64,000 bases of DNA from Acidobacteriota bacterium. GTDB lineage: Bacteria > Acidobacteriota > Aminicenantia > Aminicenantales > Saccharicenantaceae. The notes beneath the pieces were generated by a model. The model had not been told where the DNA came from, searched no databases, and saw only the letters and a list, made by a program, of their open reading frames with translations. How positions within the stretch are numbered: the first letter of the stretch is position 1; each line of letters opens with the position of its first letter. The stretch spans positions 1 through 64,000 of the forward strand of contig JAWSUF010000002.1 in the NCBI GenBank assembly GCA_033549365.1. Reading direction: 5' to 3'. Below, one piece after another: positions 53,218 to 62,874 of the stretch. Both the position numbers and the translations under genes were made by a program.

Positions 53218-55245
53218 TCAGCGCTTCGGCGTCAGGCTCCAGACGAGCTCCCCCTTCGGGTCGGCGAAGCGCAGATAATAGCCCCACTCGCCCCCTCCCT
53301 GAAGCACTTTGATCAGCACCTTGTTCCACCCCTCCTTCAGCCTGACGGCGACATGATCCTGGTCGGGTTCGGCGGCCCGATAGACGGGGTTGGTATGGAC
53401 GAGTTCGTCATTGATCCAAAGCCGGACGCCGTCATCGCTCCCCAGAAGCACGTGTGCCGTCCGCTCGTCCGGCGAGCGGACCCAGACAAGTCCGTAGGCG
53501 ACGGCGTTTTCGTTGGGCTCCACGAGCTCGGACAGACGGACGTAGCCTCCGCGTTCAGCCCGGACCGCCCGCCAGCGGATTTCGGCTCCGCTCTTTCCCC
53601 GATATCTTCCATCGGTTGAGGCATCCTGTTCCGGTGGAAAAGCGACGGTCAGGGAGTCCATATCGGGAGCTTCGAACGGCGCGACGAGGTTCCAATCCAT
53701 GATAAATCTGCGGTTTGAGGGCGTCCGGGCCAGACCGAGAAAGCCGATGTCAAAGGCCCGGGATCGGGGGTTTTCCCCGGCGACGACAAAGCGGAGGGTA
53801 TTCATTCCCTCTTCGAGGATTCGGCTTTTCAGGGACACCTTTTCGAGTTCGCTGTCCGTCGCATAGCCGGAAAACGCGGCCGGCTCCGTGGTCTCCTCTT
53901 CGCCGGTTTCCGCATCGAGGCGCACGTGGAGGATTTTCAGGTTGCCGGCCCTCGGGCCCTTGAGAAGATAGAGGTCAAGGTCATAGGCTTCGGCGATTTC
54001 GATGGGGAAAGCGATATCGATCGCCGTACCCTCGACCGCGTTTTCAGTTGCGATCATGGGATATCGCCCGCCCCGCGGGCTGTAGAAAGACGTCAGGGCG
54101 TGCCGGAGTTCGGGCCCCGAGACGCGGATTCCCGTTGAGGTATCGGTGAAGATCGTGGCGTTGCCGTCTTCCTGGATCCATTCGGGAACGGCAAACCCGG
54201 TCGGGATCTCCATGGCGAAGGGCAGCCGTCGATCGACGGGAGGAAGCGGCGGGTAGGGGTTGTGGGGTTCGGTCTGGTACCAGAAGGCGACTGAGGACAA
54301 AAAATCGAACCGGTCGTTGGCGTGGCCGTGTTCGATGGTCACCCGGATGGATTTGCGGAAAGGGATGGGATCGGCGATGTGGAACCGATAGACCGAGGCC
54401 TTGGAGCCCGCCTGGAAATCCTCTTCCTGGAGGGGACAGCCGTAAAACAGGCTTTCGTCCTCGCTCATTCCCCAGGCGCCGCCGAAATAGTCCTCGGATC
54501 CGGTGCCGTGCAGGGAGGGTTCGGATTCGCCGTCGACGAAGATCATGTCGTCGCCCTCGCCCCACCAGCCCATCGATCTCTGCAGGACGTTGAAGGCGCA
54601 GCCGGCGTAATGGCCGGAGCCGACGGCATCCAGGATGAGATAGTTTCGGCCTTTTTCCGGAGGCATCTCCTGACGGTACTGGGCGTGGAAATAAGGGACG
54701 TCGGGTTCAAGATCCGGGATCTCCCGGTAATTGATGTAATAGTAGAAGGCGTTGACCGCCCGCGATCCCTCGTTGGTCAGGGTCACGCGGCATGACCAGC
54801 GAAAGGGCATGTACCAGAAACAGTTGCGGGCCCGGCCCTCGGAAGAATTCGAGATGGGGAGCGACTTCAGATTCCGGTTGAGTCCGTGTCCGACACCGAA
54901 GAAATCGCCCAGCGGAGCTTCGACCGACGGCGCCTCTTCGCCGTCCCAATAAATGCGGAGGATGAGCTTCCGGCCGTAAAACGGCTCGGCGGCCGCGGTC
55001 ATCCACATATGGTGAATCGCGGCCGGGCCCTCGATCTCGGCCAGAACGGCCGTATGGCCGGGTTCGATGACAAGAGAGTCCCGGTTGCCGCCCGCTCGGT
55101 CATGGGAAGAGATGCGCCGGCTCCGATAGTTCTGTGGCTCACCGAGTTTGCCGCGGAGGTCCTGACTGTTCAATGCGGCGTCTGCTCCGACAAGAGCCGT
55201 GACGACGGCCGCCGCCACAGCGGCTCTCTTGAACATTGTCATCAA
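53218..55245 (-). CDS. Exported DUF2961 (GH172-like) glycoside hydrolase
   Basis: Protein of 675 residues with a signal peptide. The N-terminal two thirds is DUF2961: GPAAIHHMWMT, LGDFFGVGHG, WYMPF, GSGHYAGCAFNV, FVDGESEPSLHGTGSEDYFGGAW (conserved acidic GTGSEDYF) and FDFLSSVAFWYQ. Characterised GH172 members act on fructofuranosides or arabinofuranosides. The C-terminal 120 residues (HVLLGSDDGVRLWINDELVH) look like a PA14/carbohydrate-binding-type beta domain. It ends 2 bp after the M16 gene stop region and is probably co-transcribed. Confidence 0.83.
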   Translation of the reverse strand: MMTMFKRAAVAAAVVTALVGADAALNSQDLRGKLGEPQNYRSRRISSHDRAGGNRDSLVIEPGHTAVLAEIEGPAAIHHMWMTAAAEPFYGRKLILRIYWDGEEAPSVEAPLGDFFGVGHGLNRNLKSLPISNSSEGRARNCFWYMPFRWSCRVTLTNEGSRAVNAFYYYINYREIPDLEPDVPYFHAQYRQEMPPEKGRNYLILDAVGSGHYAGCAFNVLQRSMGWWGEGDDMIFVDGESEPSLHGTGSEDYFGGAWGMSEDESLFYGCPLQEEDFQAGSKASVYRFHIADPIPFRKSIRVTIEHGHANDRFDFLSSVAFWYQTEPHNPYPPLPPVDRRLPFAMEIPTGFAVPEWIQEDGNATIFTDTSTGIRVSGPELRHALTSFYSPRGGRYPMIATENAVEGTAIDIAFPIEIAEAYDLDLYLLKGPRAGNLKILHVRLDAETGEEETTEPAAFSGYATDSELEKVSLKSRILEEGMNTLRFVVAGENPRSRAFDIGFLGLARTPSNRRFIMDWNLVAPFEAPDMDSLTVAFPPEQDASTDGRYRGKSGAEIRWRAVRAERGGYVRLSELVEPNENAVAYGLVWVRSPDERTAHVLLGSDDGVRLWINDELVHTNPVYRAAEPDQDHVAVRLKEGWNKVLIKVLQGGGEWGYYLRFADPKGELVWSLTPKR

Positions 55246-55247
55246 AC

Positions 55248-56783
55248 TTATTCCATAGGCAGGCCGGCTTTCCGGAAAAAGGCCGTGGCCGGCGCGATCC
55301 GTACCGTTTCGGGCCGCACGCCGAGCGCATAGGACTGGATGACCAGGTCTTCCTGCAGGATCTCCGCCGGCATGTTCGGATTGGCGTAGGAGATCGGTGA
55401 GGGGGTATCGGCGATGAGCGCGTCGCGGAGAGACTCGGCGTCCTCGGTGATCACGGCGATCATGACGTTGTCGAAATTCAAATGCTTCCGGATGGCCCGG
55501 TTGACATCCTCGCGGCTGATGCGCGGCAGCCGTTTCTGGACATCGTCCAGAAAATCCCGGGTGCCGTAATGCCGGGAGTCGATTTGCCAGCCGATTCTCT
55601 CATCCAGCGTTTGGGCGTAAAGCCGCGTGTAATTGAGAAGGTATGTCCGGGTGAGTTCGAAGCGTTCTTCGGGAATGCCCTCCTCAACCAGCTTGCGAAG
55701 CTCCCGCAAGGCCTGCCGGACGACAAAATGGCGGTTGGAGTTGGCCAGCGGCCGGATCCAAATCGAAAAATACTGTTGCTGCCGGGCGTAATTCGTCGCC
55801 GGGAACTTGTCGCGGCCCTGGATGAAGTGTTCGATGTAGGCGTAGTTGCCGTAGTTTTGGCCGCGCTCCTCGCGGATCTTCTGGAAGAGAAGCGAGAGAG
55901 ACTGGCGATGTTCGCCGAAGTGGGCGCCGGCGATCCACAGGGCGAAGAAGTCCTTGTCCGCCCGGGTGAGTTTGACGGGAAAACCCATGGAAATCGCCGT
56001 CGCCGGAGTCTGTTTTTCGGCGATCATGAATTCGAGCCCGGAGGGCATCCGCGTCTCCGGAAGAACGAGTTGGGGCGTCCGCCCTTCGGGAAGGGCGGCG
56101 AAGTCGGCGGTCACCTTTTCGACAAATCCGTCGGGATAACCGCCCGCCAGACCGATCGTGAAATTCCCGCGCAGAAAATGCTCCTTGTAGAAGGACCGGA
56201 CGTCGTCCAACGTCAGGTTCGAGACGCTCTCCACCGTCCCGGCCTCGTTCCGGCCGTAGGGATGGTCCTCGTAGAGCATGAGGTTCAGGATCTCCTTCCC
56301 GAACTGCTCGTCCATGTTGTTGACCAGCGTCCGTTCGAGGAAGTTCACCTGGTTGGTCTTGATCCGGGTGAAGTCCTCCTCGCGGAAACCCGGTTCGAGA
56401 AGCATGCCGCGGAGAATGGCATAATAGGCTTCGAGATTGTCGACGTGAACGGTTCCGGAAAAGGCCGACATCTCCTTGTCCACCCGCAGCCCCAGCCGTG
56501 CGGCCATGGGATAGAAGCGTTCGGAGATCTCCTGGAAGGTCAGGTCGCGGCTTCCGCCGTTGGCCAGGAGGTTCAAGGTGAGTTGGGCCAGGCCTTCCTT
56601 TCCGGCCGGGTCGTGGGCCGAACCGACGTTGAGAACAATGCGCAGGCTGACCAGCGGATTGCCCTCGATGGGCAGGAGTTCGACGACCGGCCCGCCGGTC
56701 TTTTTGCCGCCGCAGCCTGTGACGAACATGGCGAGCCCCAGACAGACGATTCCGACTCCGGCATATCGCATCAGGGTTGTCAT
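55248..56783 (-). CDS. Inactive M16-family peptidase subunit (lipoprotein)
   Basis: Protein of 511 residues with lipobox FVTGC. M16 fold is clear (LRIVLNVGSAHDPAGKEGL, DDVRSFYKEHFLRGNFTIGLAG, IREERGQNYGNYAY), but the HxxEH zinc motif is replaced by QLTLN at residues 67-71. The retained Arg/Tyr region of the second half (ReeRgqnYg) contributes to substrate binding in M16 pairs. It overlaps the active M16 gene upstream by 4 bp, so it is the partner subunit of a heterodimer. Confidence 0.87.
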   Translation of the reverse strand: MTTLMRYAGVGIVCLGLAMFVTGCGGKKTGGPVVELLPIEGNPLVSLRIVLNVGSAHDPAGKEGLAQLTLNLLANGGSRDLTFQEISERFYPMAARLGLRVDKEMSAFSGTVHVDNLEAYYAILRGMLLEPGFREEDFTRIKTNQVNFLERTLVNNMDEQFGKEILNLMLYEDHPYGRNEAGTVESVSNLTLDDVRSFYKEHFLRGNFTIGLAGGYPDGFVEKVTADFAALPEGRTPQLVLPETRMPSGLEFMIAEKQTPATAISMGFPVKLTRADKDFFALWIAGAHFGEHRQSLSLLFQKIREERGQNYGNYAYIEHFIQGRDKFPATNYARQQQYFSIWIRPLANSNRHFVVRQALRELRKLVEEGIPEERFELTRTYLLNYTRLYAQTLDERIGWQIDSRHYGTRDFLDDVQKRLPRISREDVNRAIRKHLNFDNVMIAVITEDAESLRDALIADTPSPISYANPNMPAEILQEDLVIQSYALGVRPETVRIAPATAFFRKAGLPME

Positions 56784-58120
56784 TGTCCTCCTCCTGTCAG
56801 GGTGACCGTCGTGCTTGCGGCCGGAACGAAGTATTTCCGGGCCGCTTCCTGAATGTCGGCCGGGGTCACCTTTTCATAGAGCCCGTAGAGAGCGTTCACG
56901 GTGCCCGGGTCTGCGGCCAAATTGATAGAGTGCGCCAGAGATCCGGCGATGCCGTCCGTCGTACCCAGAACCCGGGCGAAGGAATACTTGAGATTGGATT
57001 TGACGTCGGCCAGTTTTTTCTCGTCGACGGGTTCGGTCTTGATGCGTTCGAGCTCGTCCAGGATGGCCTTTTCGACATAGGGCAGATCCTCGTCATTTCT
57101 CAGGACGGACGAGAGAACGAGAAGATAGGGATCGCGCCGGTCGGCGAAACTGGCGCCGAGCGAGACGCACTTCTGCTCCTCGATGACCAGCCGCTGGTAA
57201 AGCGGCGAAGAAGACGAGAAGGCGATTTCGGCCAGAAGGTCGAGGGCGGCCTTGTCGATGGATTCCGTCGTATAGGCGGGTCCGCGATAGGCCATCGCCA
57301 TGCGGGGAAGAGTCTTCGAAGGCCAGGGGTAATGCGCCCGCTTGGCTTTGGTCTGGGGCGGTTCGACCGGTGTTTGGAGCGAATATCCCGAGGGTTCCCA
57401 GGCGCCGTAGTGTTCACGGACGAGCGCCATGAGCCGGGCATGATCGAAGTCTCCGGCGACGAGGAGAATCGTGTTGTCGGGGGCGTAGAAGCGCTGTTTG
57501 AAGAGGCGGCTGTATTCGTACTGGTTCGGCATGTCCAGGATGTCCCGGAGGTAACCGAGCGTCGTGTGCTTGTAGGAGTGCTTTTCAAAAGCCGTGTCGC
57601 GCAGCAGCTCGAACAGCCGCCGGTCGGGGTTGGAGGCCGAGGCGTAGTATTCGCCCTCGATGACGGGGGCCTCGGTCTTCAGCATTTCCTCGTCGTAATA
57701 AAGGTTGAGGAATCGGTCGGCCTCGATCCGGACGACCTCTTCGAGGTTTTCCCGTCCGGCGAAGACGACGAAGTAACAGGTATAGTCGTCCGTCGTATAC
57801 CCGTTCGTCCCGGCCCCGAGGCGGGTCAGAAACTCGTCGTAGGCTTCCTTGGGCACGTCCTTGGTGCCCTTGAACATCATGTGCTCGAAGAAATGGGCGA
57901 ACCCGGACTTTCCGGGCTCGACCTCATTACGGGACCCGGCCCGGACAATGGTGTAAAAGGCGATGATATGGGGGTTGTCCAGGGGAATGGAGACGACCTT
58001 CAGCCCGTTGTCGATCTCCTCGATCCGGTAATCGAAGGGGAAAATCTTCGATTCCGCGGCAAGCGCCGCGGCCGGAAGAATGAGGGACAGGGCGATGGCC
58101 GCGCACAAAAATTTGGTCAT
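56780..58120 (-). CDS. Active M16-family zinc peptidase subunit
   Basis: Protein of 446 residues with a signal peptide. The inverted zinc motif HFFEH (residues 76-80, in SGFAHFFEHMMFKGT) and the distal Glu in APVIEGEYYAS are intact. It resembles periplasmic PqqL/YmxG-type peptidases. It overlaps trmO upstream by 4 bp and the inactive subunit downstream by 4 bp, giving a three-gene coupled set. Probable role: degradation of exported or imported peptides. Confidence 0.9.
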   Translation of the reverse strand: MTKFLCAAIALSLILPAAALAAESKIFPFDYRIEEIDNGLKVVSIPLDNPHIIAFYTIVRAGSRNEVEPGKSGFAHFFEHMMFKGTKDVPKEAYDEFLTRLGAGTNGYTTDDYTCYFVVFAGRENLEEVVRIEADRFLNLYYDEEMLKTEAPVIEGEYYASASNPDRRLFELLRDTAFEKHSYKHTTLGYLRDILDMPNQYEYSRLFKQRFYAPDNTILLVAGDFDHARLMALVREHYGAWEPSGYSLQTPVEPPQTKAKRAHYPWPSKTLPRMAMAYRGPAYTTESIDKAALDLLAEIAFSSSSPLYQRLVIEEQKCVSLGASFADRRDPYLLVLSSVLRNDEDLPYVEKAILDELERIKTEPVDEKKLADVKSNLKYSFARVLGTTDGIAGSLAHSINLAADPGTVNALYGLYEKVTPADIQEAARKYFVPAASTTVTLTGGGQ

Positions 58121-58671
58121 CGGGCGATCCTCCTTGTTTCCTTTTTGTTTGTATATCCAGCCGGTTTGCTTTTTGAAGCCGGCGTTAACGCTGTTTCTTC
58201 ATCGCGCCAGCCCTGGCGGATGTCGATCTTCCGGTCGCGCGAGGTGTAGGGCTTGATATCGAGGACGGGCGTTCCGTCGATCATGTCCAGGCCGGCGATG
58301 CGGAGAACGTTGTCTTTGCGGCCGAGAAGCCGGACCACGGTCATGCCGATCCCGCCCGGGCGGTGGGGCGAGCGCGTGGCGAAAACGCCGCGCCGTTCGG
58401 TCTGACCCGGCGGCAAAGACAGGAGTTTGGGCGGGCCCGCCTTGTGAAAGGCGAAGATGACGATGAGATGGGAAAACCCGTCGATGTCCTTGAGCCCGGC
58501 CGCGTAGCGTTTGTGGATGTGGATTTCGCCCTCGATGTCGTCGAAGGCCGTTGGGGACGCCAGGATTTCCGGGGTGATGTCATCGGGACTCCGGAAGGGG
58601 GACCGGACGCGGCCGATCGTCCTGAAGGACAAGCGGCCCGGGCGGCCTTTTATCTTTCCTGTTTGATCCAT
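58117..58671 (-). CDS. trmO: tRNA m6t6A37 methyltransferase TrmO (TsaA)
   Basis: Protein of 184 residues. Family motifs: FRTIGRVRSPF at the N-terminus, GEIHIHKRYAAGLKDIDGFSHLIVIFAFH, FATRSPHRPGGIGMTVVRL (SAM-binding) and DMIDGTPVLDIKPYT. TrmO methylates N6 of threonylcarbamoyl-adenosine at tRNA position 37. The C-terminal domain of longer homologues is missing, as in many bacteria. It overlaps the downstream M16 gene by 4 bp. Confidence 0.9.
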   Translation of the reverse strand: MDQTGKIKGRPGRLSFRTIGRVRSPFRSPDDITPEILASPTAFDDIEGEIHIHKRYAAGLKDIDGFSHLIVIFAFHKAGPPKLLSLPPGQTERRGVFATRSPHRPGGIGMTVVRLLGRKDNVLRIAGLDMIDGTPVLDIKPYTSRDRKIDIRQGWRDEETALTPASKSKPAGYTNKKETRRIAR

Positions 58672-58765
58672 CTTATGCTTTTTCCGAGGTCTGCAAGTTC
58701 ATAGCGGCCTGTCTCGCCTCGGTCTTGGATTCGGCTGATTCGGTTCAGATATCGGTCTGTGCGCC

Positions 58766-59731
58766 TCAAGCATCGATATAGGTCAGCCAATTCTCGTATT
58801 CGGGCCTCTTCCCCGTGACGACTTCCCTGTAGACTTGGGAAACCTCGAGGGTGCGCGGGCCCGGCGTTCCTTCGCCGATCGTGAATTCCCGGGCCGGGGC
58901 GCCGGGCGTCGAGGTGTCGGTGATTTTGACGACCGGGGTGACCTCGACGGCGGTTCCGGTGAAAAAGACCTCGTCGGCCGTGACGAGATCCTCGATCGTG
59001 AAGGGAGCGATCCGCGTTTTGTGCCCGAGGTCGCCGAGGATTTTCAGGATGCTCGTCCGGGTGATGCCCTCGAGGATGGACTCCGTTCCGTCGTTCGTGT
59101 GGAAGACGCCGTCCTTGACCAGGAAGATATTTTCGCCCGGACCTTCGGCGACGCGGCCCTCCATGTTCAGGAAGACGGCCTCGTCGAAGCCGGCTTTGCG
59201 GGCATCGATGCCGCAGATCGTCGACTGGACATAGACGCCGCCGAGCTTGGCCCGCATGTCGAGCTGGGAGCGGTGGACACGGCGCTGGGGGATGACGCAG
59301 ACGGAGACGCCCTTTTCGGCTTTGTCGCCGAGGTAGGCGCCCCATTCCCAGGTGCCGACCAGGAGATCGACCGGGCAGAACTTGGGATAGAGGCCGAGGT
59401 TGCCGTAGCTGTAGAAGAGAAGCGGGCGGATGTAGGCGCTCTGCATGGCGTTTTCGCGCATGACGAGCTTGACGATGTCGATGACTTCGTCACGGCCGTA
59501 AGCGTGGTCCATGCGGCAGACTTCGGCGGAGACGAGGAGGCGGTCGATGTGTTCCGTCAAGCGGAAGACGGCAGGCCCGCGGTCGGCGGCGTAGGCCCGG
59601 ATGCCCTCGAACACGGAGGTTCCATAGTGGAGGGCATGGACCATGGGGTGGACCACGGCCTCCGACCAGTCGTAGATCTTGCCCTGGTACCAGTACTTCG
59701 AGGCCTTGGCGAAATGGGTGTTAGGAAACAT
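58766..59731 (-). CDS. ilvE: Branched-chain amino acid aminotransferase
   Basis: Fold-type IV PLP enzyme of 321 residues. Motifs: HALHYGTSVFEGIRAY, RLTEHIDRLLVSA, YIRPLLFYSYG, the PLP Lys in AKLGGVYVQS, and EGPGENIFLVKDG with ITRTSILKI and EVFFTGTAVEVTPV. It interconverts Val/Leu/Ile and their 2-oxo acids with glutamate. About 160 bp upstream is noncoding with a purine-rich AAGGAG before the ATG; I see no clear attenuator or T-box. Confidence 0.93.
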   Translation of the reverse strand: MFPNTHFAKASKYWYQGKIYDWSEAVVHPMVHALHYGTSVFEGIRAYAADRGPAVFRLTEHIDRLLVSAEVCRMDHAYGRDEVIDIVKLVMRENAMQSAYIRPLLFYSYGNLGLYPKFCPVDLLVGTWEWGAYLGDKAEKGVSVCVIPQRRVHRSQLDMRAKLGGVYVQSTICGIDARKAGFDEAVFLNMEGRVAEGPGENIFLVKDGVFHTNDGTESILEGITRTSILKILGDLGHKTRIAPFTIEDLVTADEVFFTGTAVEVTPVVKITDTSTPGAPAREFTIGEGTPGPRTLEVSQVYREVVTGKRPEYENWLTYIDA

Positions 59732-59929
59732 GCAGGACTCCTTGAAGATTGAAATGATGATGGGAAAGAAGGCGCGGAACTCCCCCTTGTTTGCGCTGTG
59801 ACGCCGCCGGAAAAATGAAAGCGGACTCTCCTCTGTTCTCCGGTTTTTCTGGTCCGTCCGACCCTTTGAGATGGAATCCTAGCATAAAGCTTGAGAGGGC
59901 ACAACACCCCGAATCCGCCGGGCTTGCAA

Positions 59930-61132
59930 TCAGGAAAAGATTCTTTCCAGGAAGCTTCGGAAGGACAGGGCGGTGATTCGGTCGTCGATTTTCCTGTCTC
60001 TCATTCCGGTGAAGACGATGAAGCCTTGACCGGCCTTGTCCCTGTAGGTCTCGATGAAATATTCCAGGTGCCGGATATCCGCCGGCCTGATGTTCTCCCC
60101 CCACTTGACTTCGATGGGGATCCAGCGATCGCCGAGGTCGATCACCCAGTCGATTTCCCTTCCGGCATAATCCCTCCAATACAGAAGTTTGCCGGAAATC
60201 CCCCGGGCTCTCATCATCCGGAGAATGGACAGGCCGATCCATTGTTCGAAAAGGCTTCCCCAGTATTCTGTGGTGAACTCGGCCGGTCCGAGCACTTCGG
60301 CCGCGGCGTTTCGGACGCCGGTGTCGAAAAAGATGTATTTCGAGGCTTTGCGAAGCTTCCCGCGCTCTCCGGCCGGGAGGAGGGAGTCGACTCTTTCGAC
60401 GACCAGGGAATCTTCGAGAACCTGGAAATGTCCGGATATCGTGGCGTGGGTCACCCCGATATCCTGGGCCATGGACCTCATGCTGAGAAGTCCGCCCGAG
60501 GCTTCCGCGGCCAGCTTCAAGAATCTTGAGAATGCACCGAGATTTCTGACCAGGGCTTCGGCCCGGATCTCCTCTTCCAGATAGGCGGTCACGTAGGATG
60601 AAAGGACTTCGCGCGCCTGTTTTTCGCGGGAATCCGCGACGAGAGTCAGGATTCCCGGGAGCTCCCCATTTTTCAGAACACGCTTGAGATCCGCGACATT
60701 CGCGATTTCGAGGGCATTCCTGTATTCGGGATAGATCAGGGGATCCATACGGAAATGAAGAGCTCTTCCGGGCAAAAGATTGATGTTTCGATTTCGAAGC
60801 TTCCTTGCCGAAGAACCCGTCAAAGCGAAAATCTTTTTATCGCGGTCGATCAGCACTTGGATGTCGTCCAGCACAGCCGGAACTTTCTGGATTTCATCGA
60901 TGAAGACATGCTTTTTTCCGGAAGCCGAAACCTCCTGGGCGAGCAGGGACGGATCCCGCTCGTATCGCAACCGGTCCTTTGTCTCCATCAGGTTGAGTGC
61001 GATGTGCTCATAGGACTGGAAAATTCCGGCCAGAGTCGTTGTTTTCCCTGTCTGTCTCGGTCCAAGGAGGAAAAAAGAGAGTTGTTTTTCCAGGGTTTCG
61101 ATGATTCTGGACTCGATGAATCTGGATAGCAT
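59930..61132 (-). CDS. AAA-type ATPase with DUF4143 domain (4)
   Basis: ATG 61132 gives 400 residues. An upstream in-frame TTG at 61168 is rejected because it is the first base triplet of the -35 box. Walker A GPRQTGKTTT, Walker B HVFIDEIQK, sensor-like ALTGSSARKL, helix-turn-helix DIGVTHATISGHFQVLE, and nuclease-like YWRDYAGREIDWVI with IPIEVKWGE. Very similar layout to genes 1 and 2. It is transcribed from a leaderless-type promoter. Role unknown. Confidence 0.88.
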   Translation of the reverse strand: MLSRFIESRIIETLEKQLSFFLLGPRQTGKTTTLAGIFQSYEHIALNLMETKDRLRYERDPSLLAQEVSASGKKHVFIDEIQKVPAVLDDIQVLIDRDKKIFALTGSSARKLRNRNINLLPGRALHFRMDPLIYPEYRNALEIANVADLKRVLKNGELPGILTLVADSREKQAREVLSSYVTAYLEEEIRAEALVRNLGAFSRFLKLAAEASGGLLSMRSMAQDIGVTHATISGHFQVLEDSLVVERVDSLLPAGERGKLRKASKYIFFDTGVRNAAAEVLGPAEFTTEYWGSLFEQWIGLSILRMMRARGISGKLLYWRDYAGREIDWVIDLGDRWIPIEVKWGENIRPADIRHLEYFIETYRDKAGQGFIVFTGMRDRKIDDRITALSFRSFLERIFS

Positions 61133-61168
61133 GCCATCTATATTAGTAAAATATGGATGGATTGTCAA
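61133..61168 (-). promoter_or_regulatory. Leaderless promoter with imperfect palindrome
   Basis: Minus-strand TTGACA (61168-61163), 17 bp spacer, TAATAT (61145-61140), 7 nt, then ATG 61132. CCATCTATATT and AATATGGATGG (plus strand, 61134-61160) form an inverted repeat matching at 10 of 11 positions over the -10 and spacer. Spacing to the ATG equals that of DUF4143 gene 2. Confidence 0.6.
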
Positions 61169-61283
61169 ACATTTTCATCATCGATCATCTTAACTCCTGG
61201 TTGCCGGATTATCCATCTTGCGGCGACGCCGGGCCATTTCCATGAAAAAAGCGTGATTATAAACAAATCCTGTCCAATTGACG

Positions 61284-61289
61284 TATAAT
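61284..61289 (+). promoter_or_regulatory. -10 element of the tldD operon
   Basis: TATAAT at 61284-61289, 29 bp before ATG 61318, with GGAGG at 61309-61313. No consensus -35 at 17 bp. Confidence 0.4.
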
Positions 61290-61317
61290 TCCCATATCAC
61301 GCAAATCTGGAGGCCTC

Positions 61318-62862
61318 ATGAATAATCCCAAGATGCCCAAATTGATGGACCGGCGGTCCTTCCTGGGCAAAAGCCTTTGCTCGGGAGCGCTGGTCGTTTC
61401 GCTTCCCCTCTGGAAGCAACTGGCTTTCGCCGGGGTCGATCCCCTGGAAGACGTCCAAAAGGCGGCCGCCTTTCCCGTCACCAGGGAGGACCTGGCCCGG
61501 CTGCTCAAAACGGCCCTCGGCCGGGGCGGGGAATTTGCCGAGGTGTATTTCGAATACACCGTCAGCAACAGCATCTCCCTCGACGAGGATAAGATCTCCT
61601 CGGCCGTCCGCGGCCTGGACATGGGCGCCGGTATCCGGGTCCTTCACGGCGAGAAGACCGGTTACGCTTTCTCCGACGACCTGGATTTCGCCCGCCTCGA
61701 GGAAGCGGCGGCGACAGCCGCCCTCATCGCCTCGGGCGCGGCCGCTCCGGCTCCCGGATTGTTCCGCGTCCTCGAACCGCCCTCCTATTACCAGGTCCGG
61801 ATCCCCCCGGATTCCGTCGCCGCGCGCGACAAGATCGCTCTCCTCCTCAAAGCCAATGCGGCCGCCCGGGCCTTCGACAAAAGAATCACCCAGGTCGGCG
61901 TCGGCTTCGGCGACACCACGAAAAAGATCCTCATCGCCAATTCCGACGGCCTCTATGTCGAAGATCTCCAGACTCTGACCCGCTTCGGCGCCAGCGCCTC
62001 GGCCCTCGAAGGCGACAAGCGCGCCATGGGTTACGAGTCGAAGTCGGGCGCCTACGGTTTCGAACACTTCGATGCGGCCCAGGCCGAGCTCTTCGGCCGC
62101 ACGGCCGCCGAGATGGCCGTCCGGCTCCTCCCGGCGGAGGATGCCCCGGCCGGCGAGTTCCCGATCGTCATCGCCGCCGGATTCGGGGGCATCTTCTTCC
62201 ACGAGGCCATCGGCCACAGTCTCGAAGCCGACGGCATCCGGAAAAAAACATCCTGTTTCTGGGACAAGCTCGGCCAGCCCATCGCCTCCCCCGCCGTCAC
62301 CCTGGCCGACGACGGCACCTGGAAGGGCGGCTGGGGCGCCGTCAACGTGGACGACGAGGGCCACGTCGGACGGAACACTGTCCTGATCGATAAAGGGGTC
62401 TGCACAAGCTTCATCCAGGACCGCCTGAATGCGGGGCTGATGAAGACGAAACAGACGGGCAACGGACGCCGCGAGTCCTACCAGCACTATCCCATCCCGC
62501 GCATGACGAACACCTACCTCCTGCCCGGCGGAGACGCCCCCGAGGACATTGTCAAGTCCGTCGACAAAGGCCTCTTCATCGCCAAGATCGGCGGCGGCAA
62601 CGTCCAGCCGACGACGGGGCGCTTCGTGTTCTCCGTCACCGAGGGCTACATGATCGAGGGCGGAAAGGTGGCGCAACCGCTTAAGGGCATCATGCTCATG
62701 GGCAACGGGCCGGACGTCCTCATGAACATCTCCCGGGTCGCCTCGGACCTCGTGGTCATCGGCGGCGGGAGCTGCGGCAAGGCCGGCCAGTCCAAGCCGG
62801 TCGGCTTCGGAAACCCCACTCTTAAAGTCGACAAGATCACCGTGGGCGGGGCAAGGGTCTGA
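61318..62862 (+). CDS. tldD: TldD-family metalloprotease, Tat-exported
   Basis: Protein of 514 residues. The zinc motif is HEAIGHSLEAD (HExxxH), with GGNVQPTTGRFVFSVTEGYMIE and GGGSCGKAGQ toward the C-terminus. TldD pairs with TldE (PmbA) in a hollow protease that digests unfolded peptides such as modified microcins or antitoxins. A twin-arginine signal (MDRRSFLGKSLCSGALVVSL) precedes the domain, unlike the cytosolic Escherichia coli enzyme. It is 12 bp upstream of tldE. Confidence 0.9.
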   Translation: MNNPKMPKLMDRRSFLGKSLCSGALVVSLPLWKQLAFAGVDPLEDVQKAAAFPVTREDLARLLKTALGRGGEFAEVYFEYTVSNSISLDEDKISSAVRGLDMGAGIRVLHGEKTGYAFSDDLDFARLEEAAATAALIASGAAAPAPGLFRVLEPPSYYQVRIPPDSVAARDKIALLLKANAAARAFDKRITQVGVGFGDTTKKILIANSDGLYVEDLQTLTRFGASASALEGDKRAMGYESKSGAYGFEHFDAAQAELFGRTAAEMAVRLLPAEDAPAGEFPIVIAAGFGGIFFHEAIGHSLEADGIRKKTSCFWDKLGQPIASPAVTLADDGTWKGGWGAVNVDDEGHVGRNTVLIDKGVCTSFIQDRLNAGLMKTKQTGNGRRESYQHYPIPRMTNTYLLPGGDAPEDIVKSVDKGLFIAKIGGGNVQPTTGRFVFSVTEGYMIEGGKVAQPLKGIMLMGNGPDVLMNISRVASDLVVIGGGSCGKAGQSKPVGFGNPTLKVDKITVGGARV

Positions 62863-62874
62863 AGGAGAATGGAC

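Noticed and set aside
59732-59929. Possible attenuator or T-box in front of ilvE
   Set aside because: No T-box TGG motif, leader peptide of branched-chain codons or terminator could be identified.
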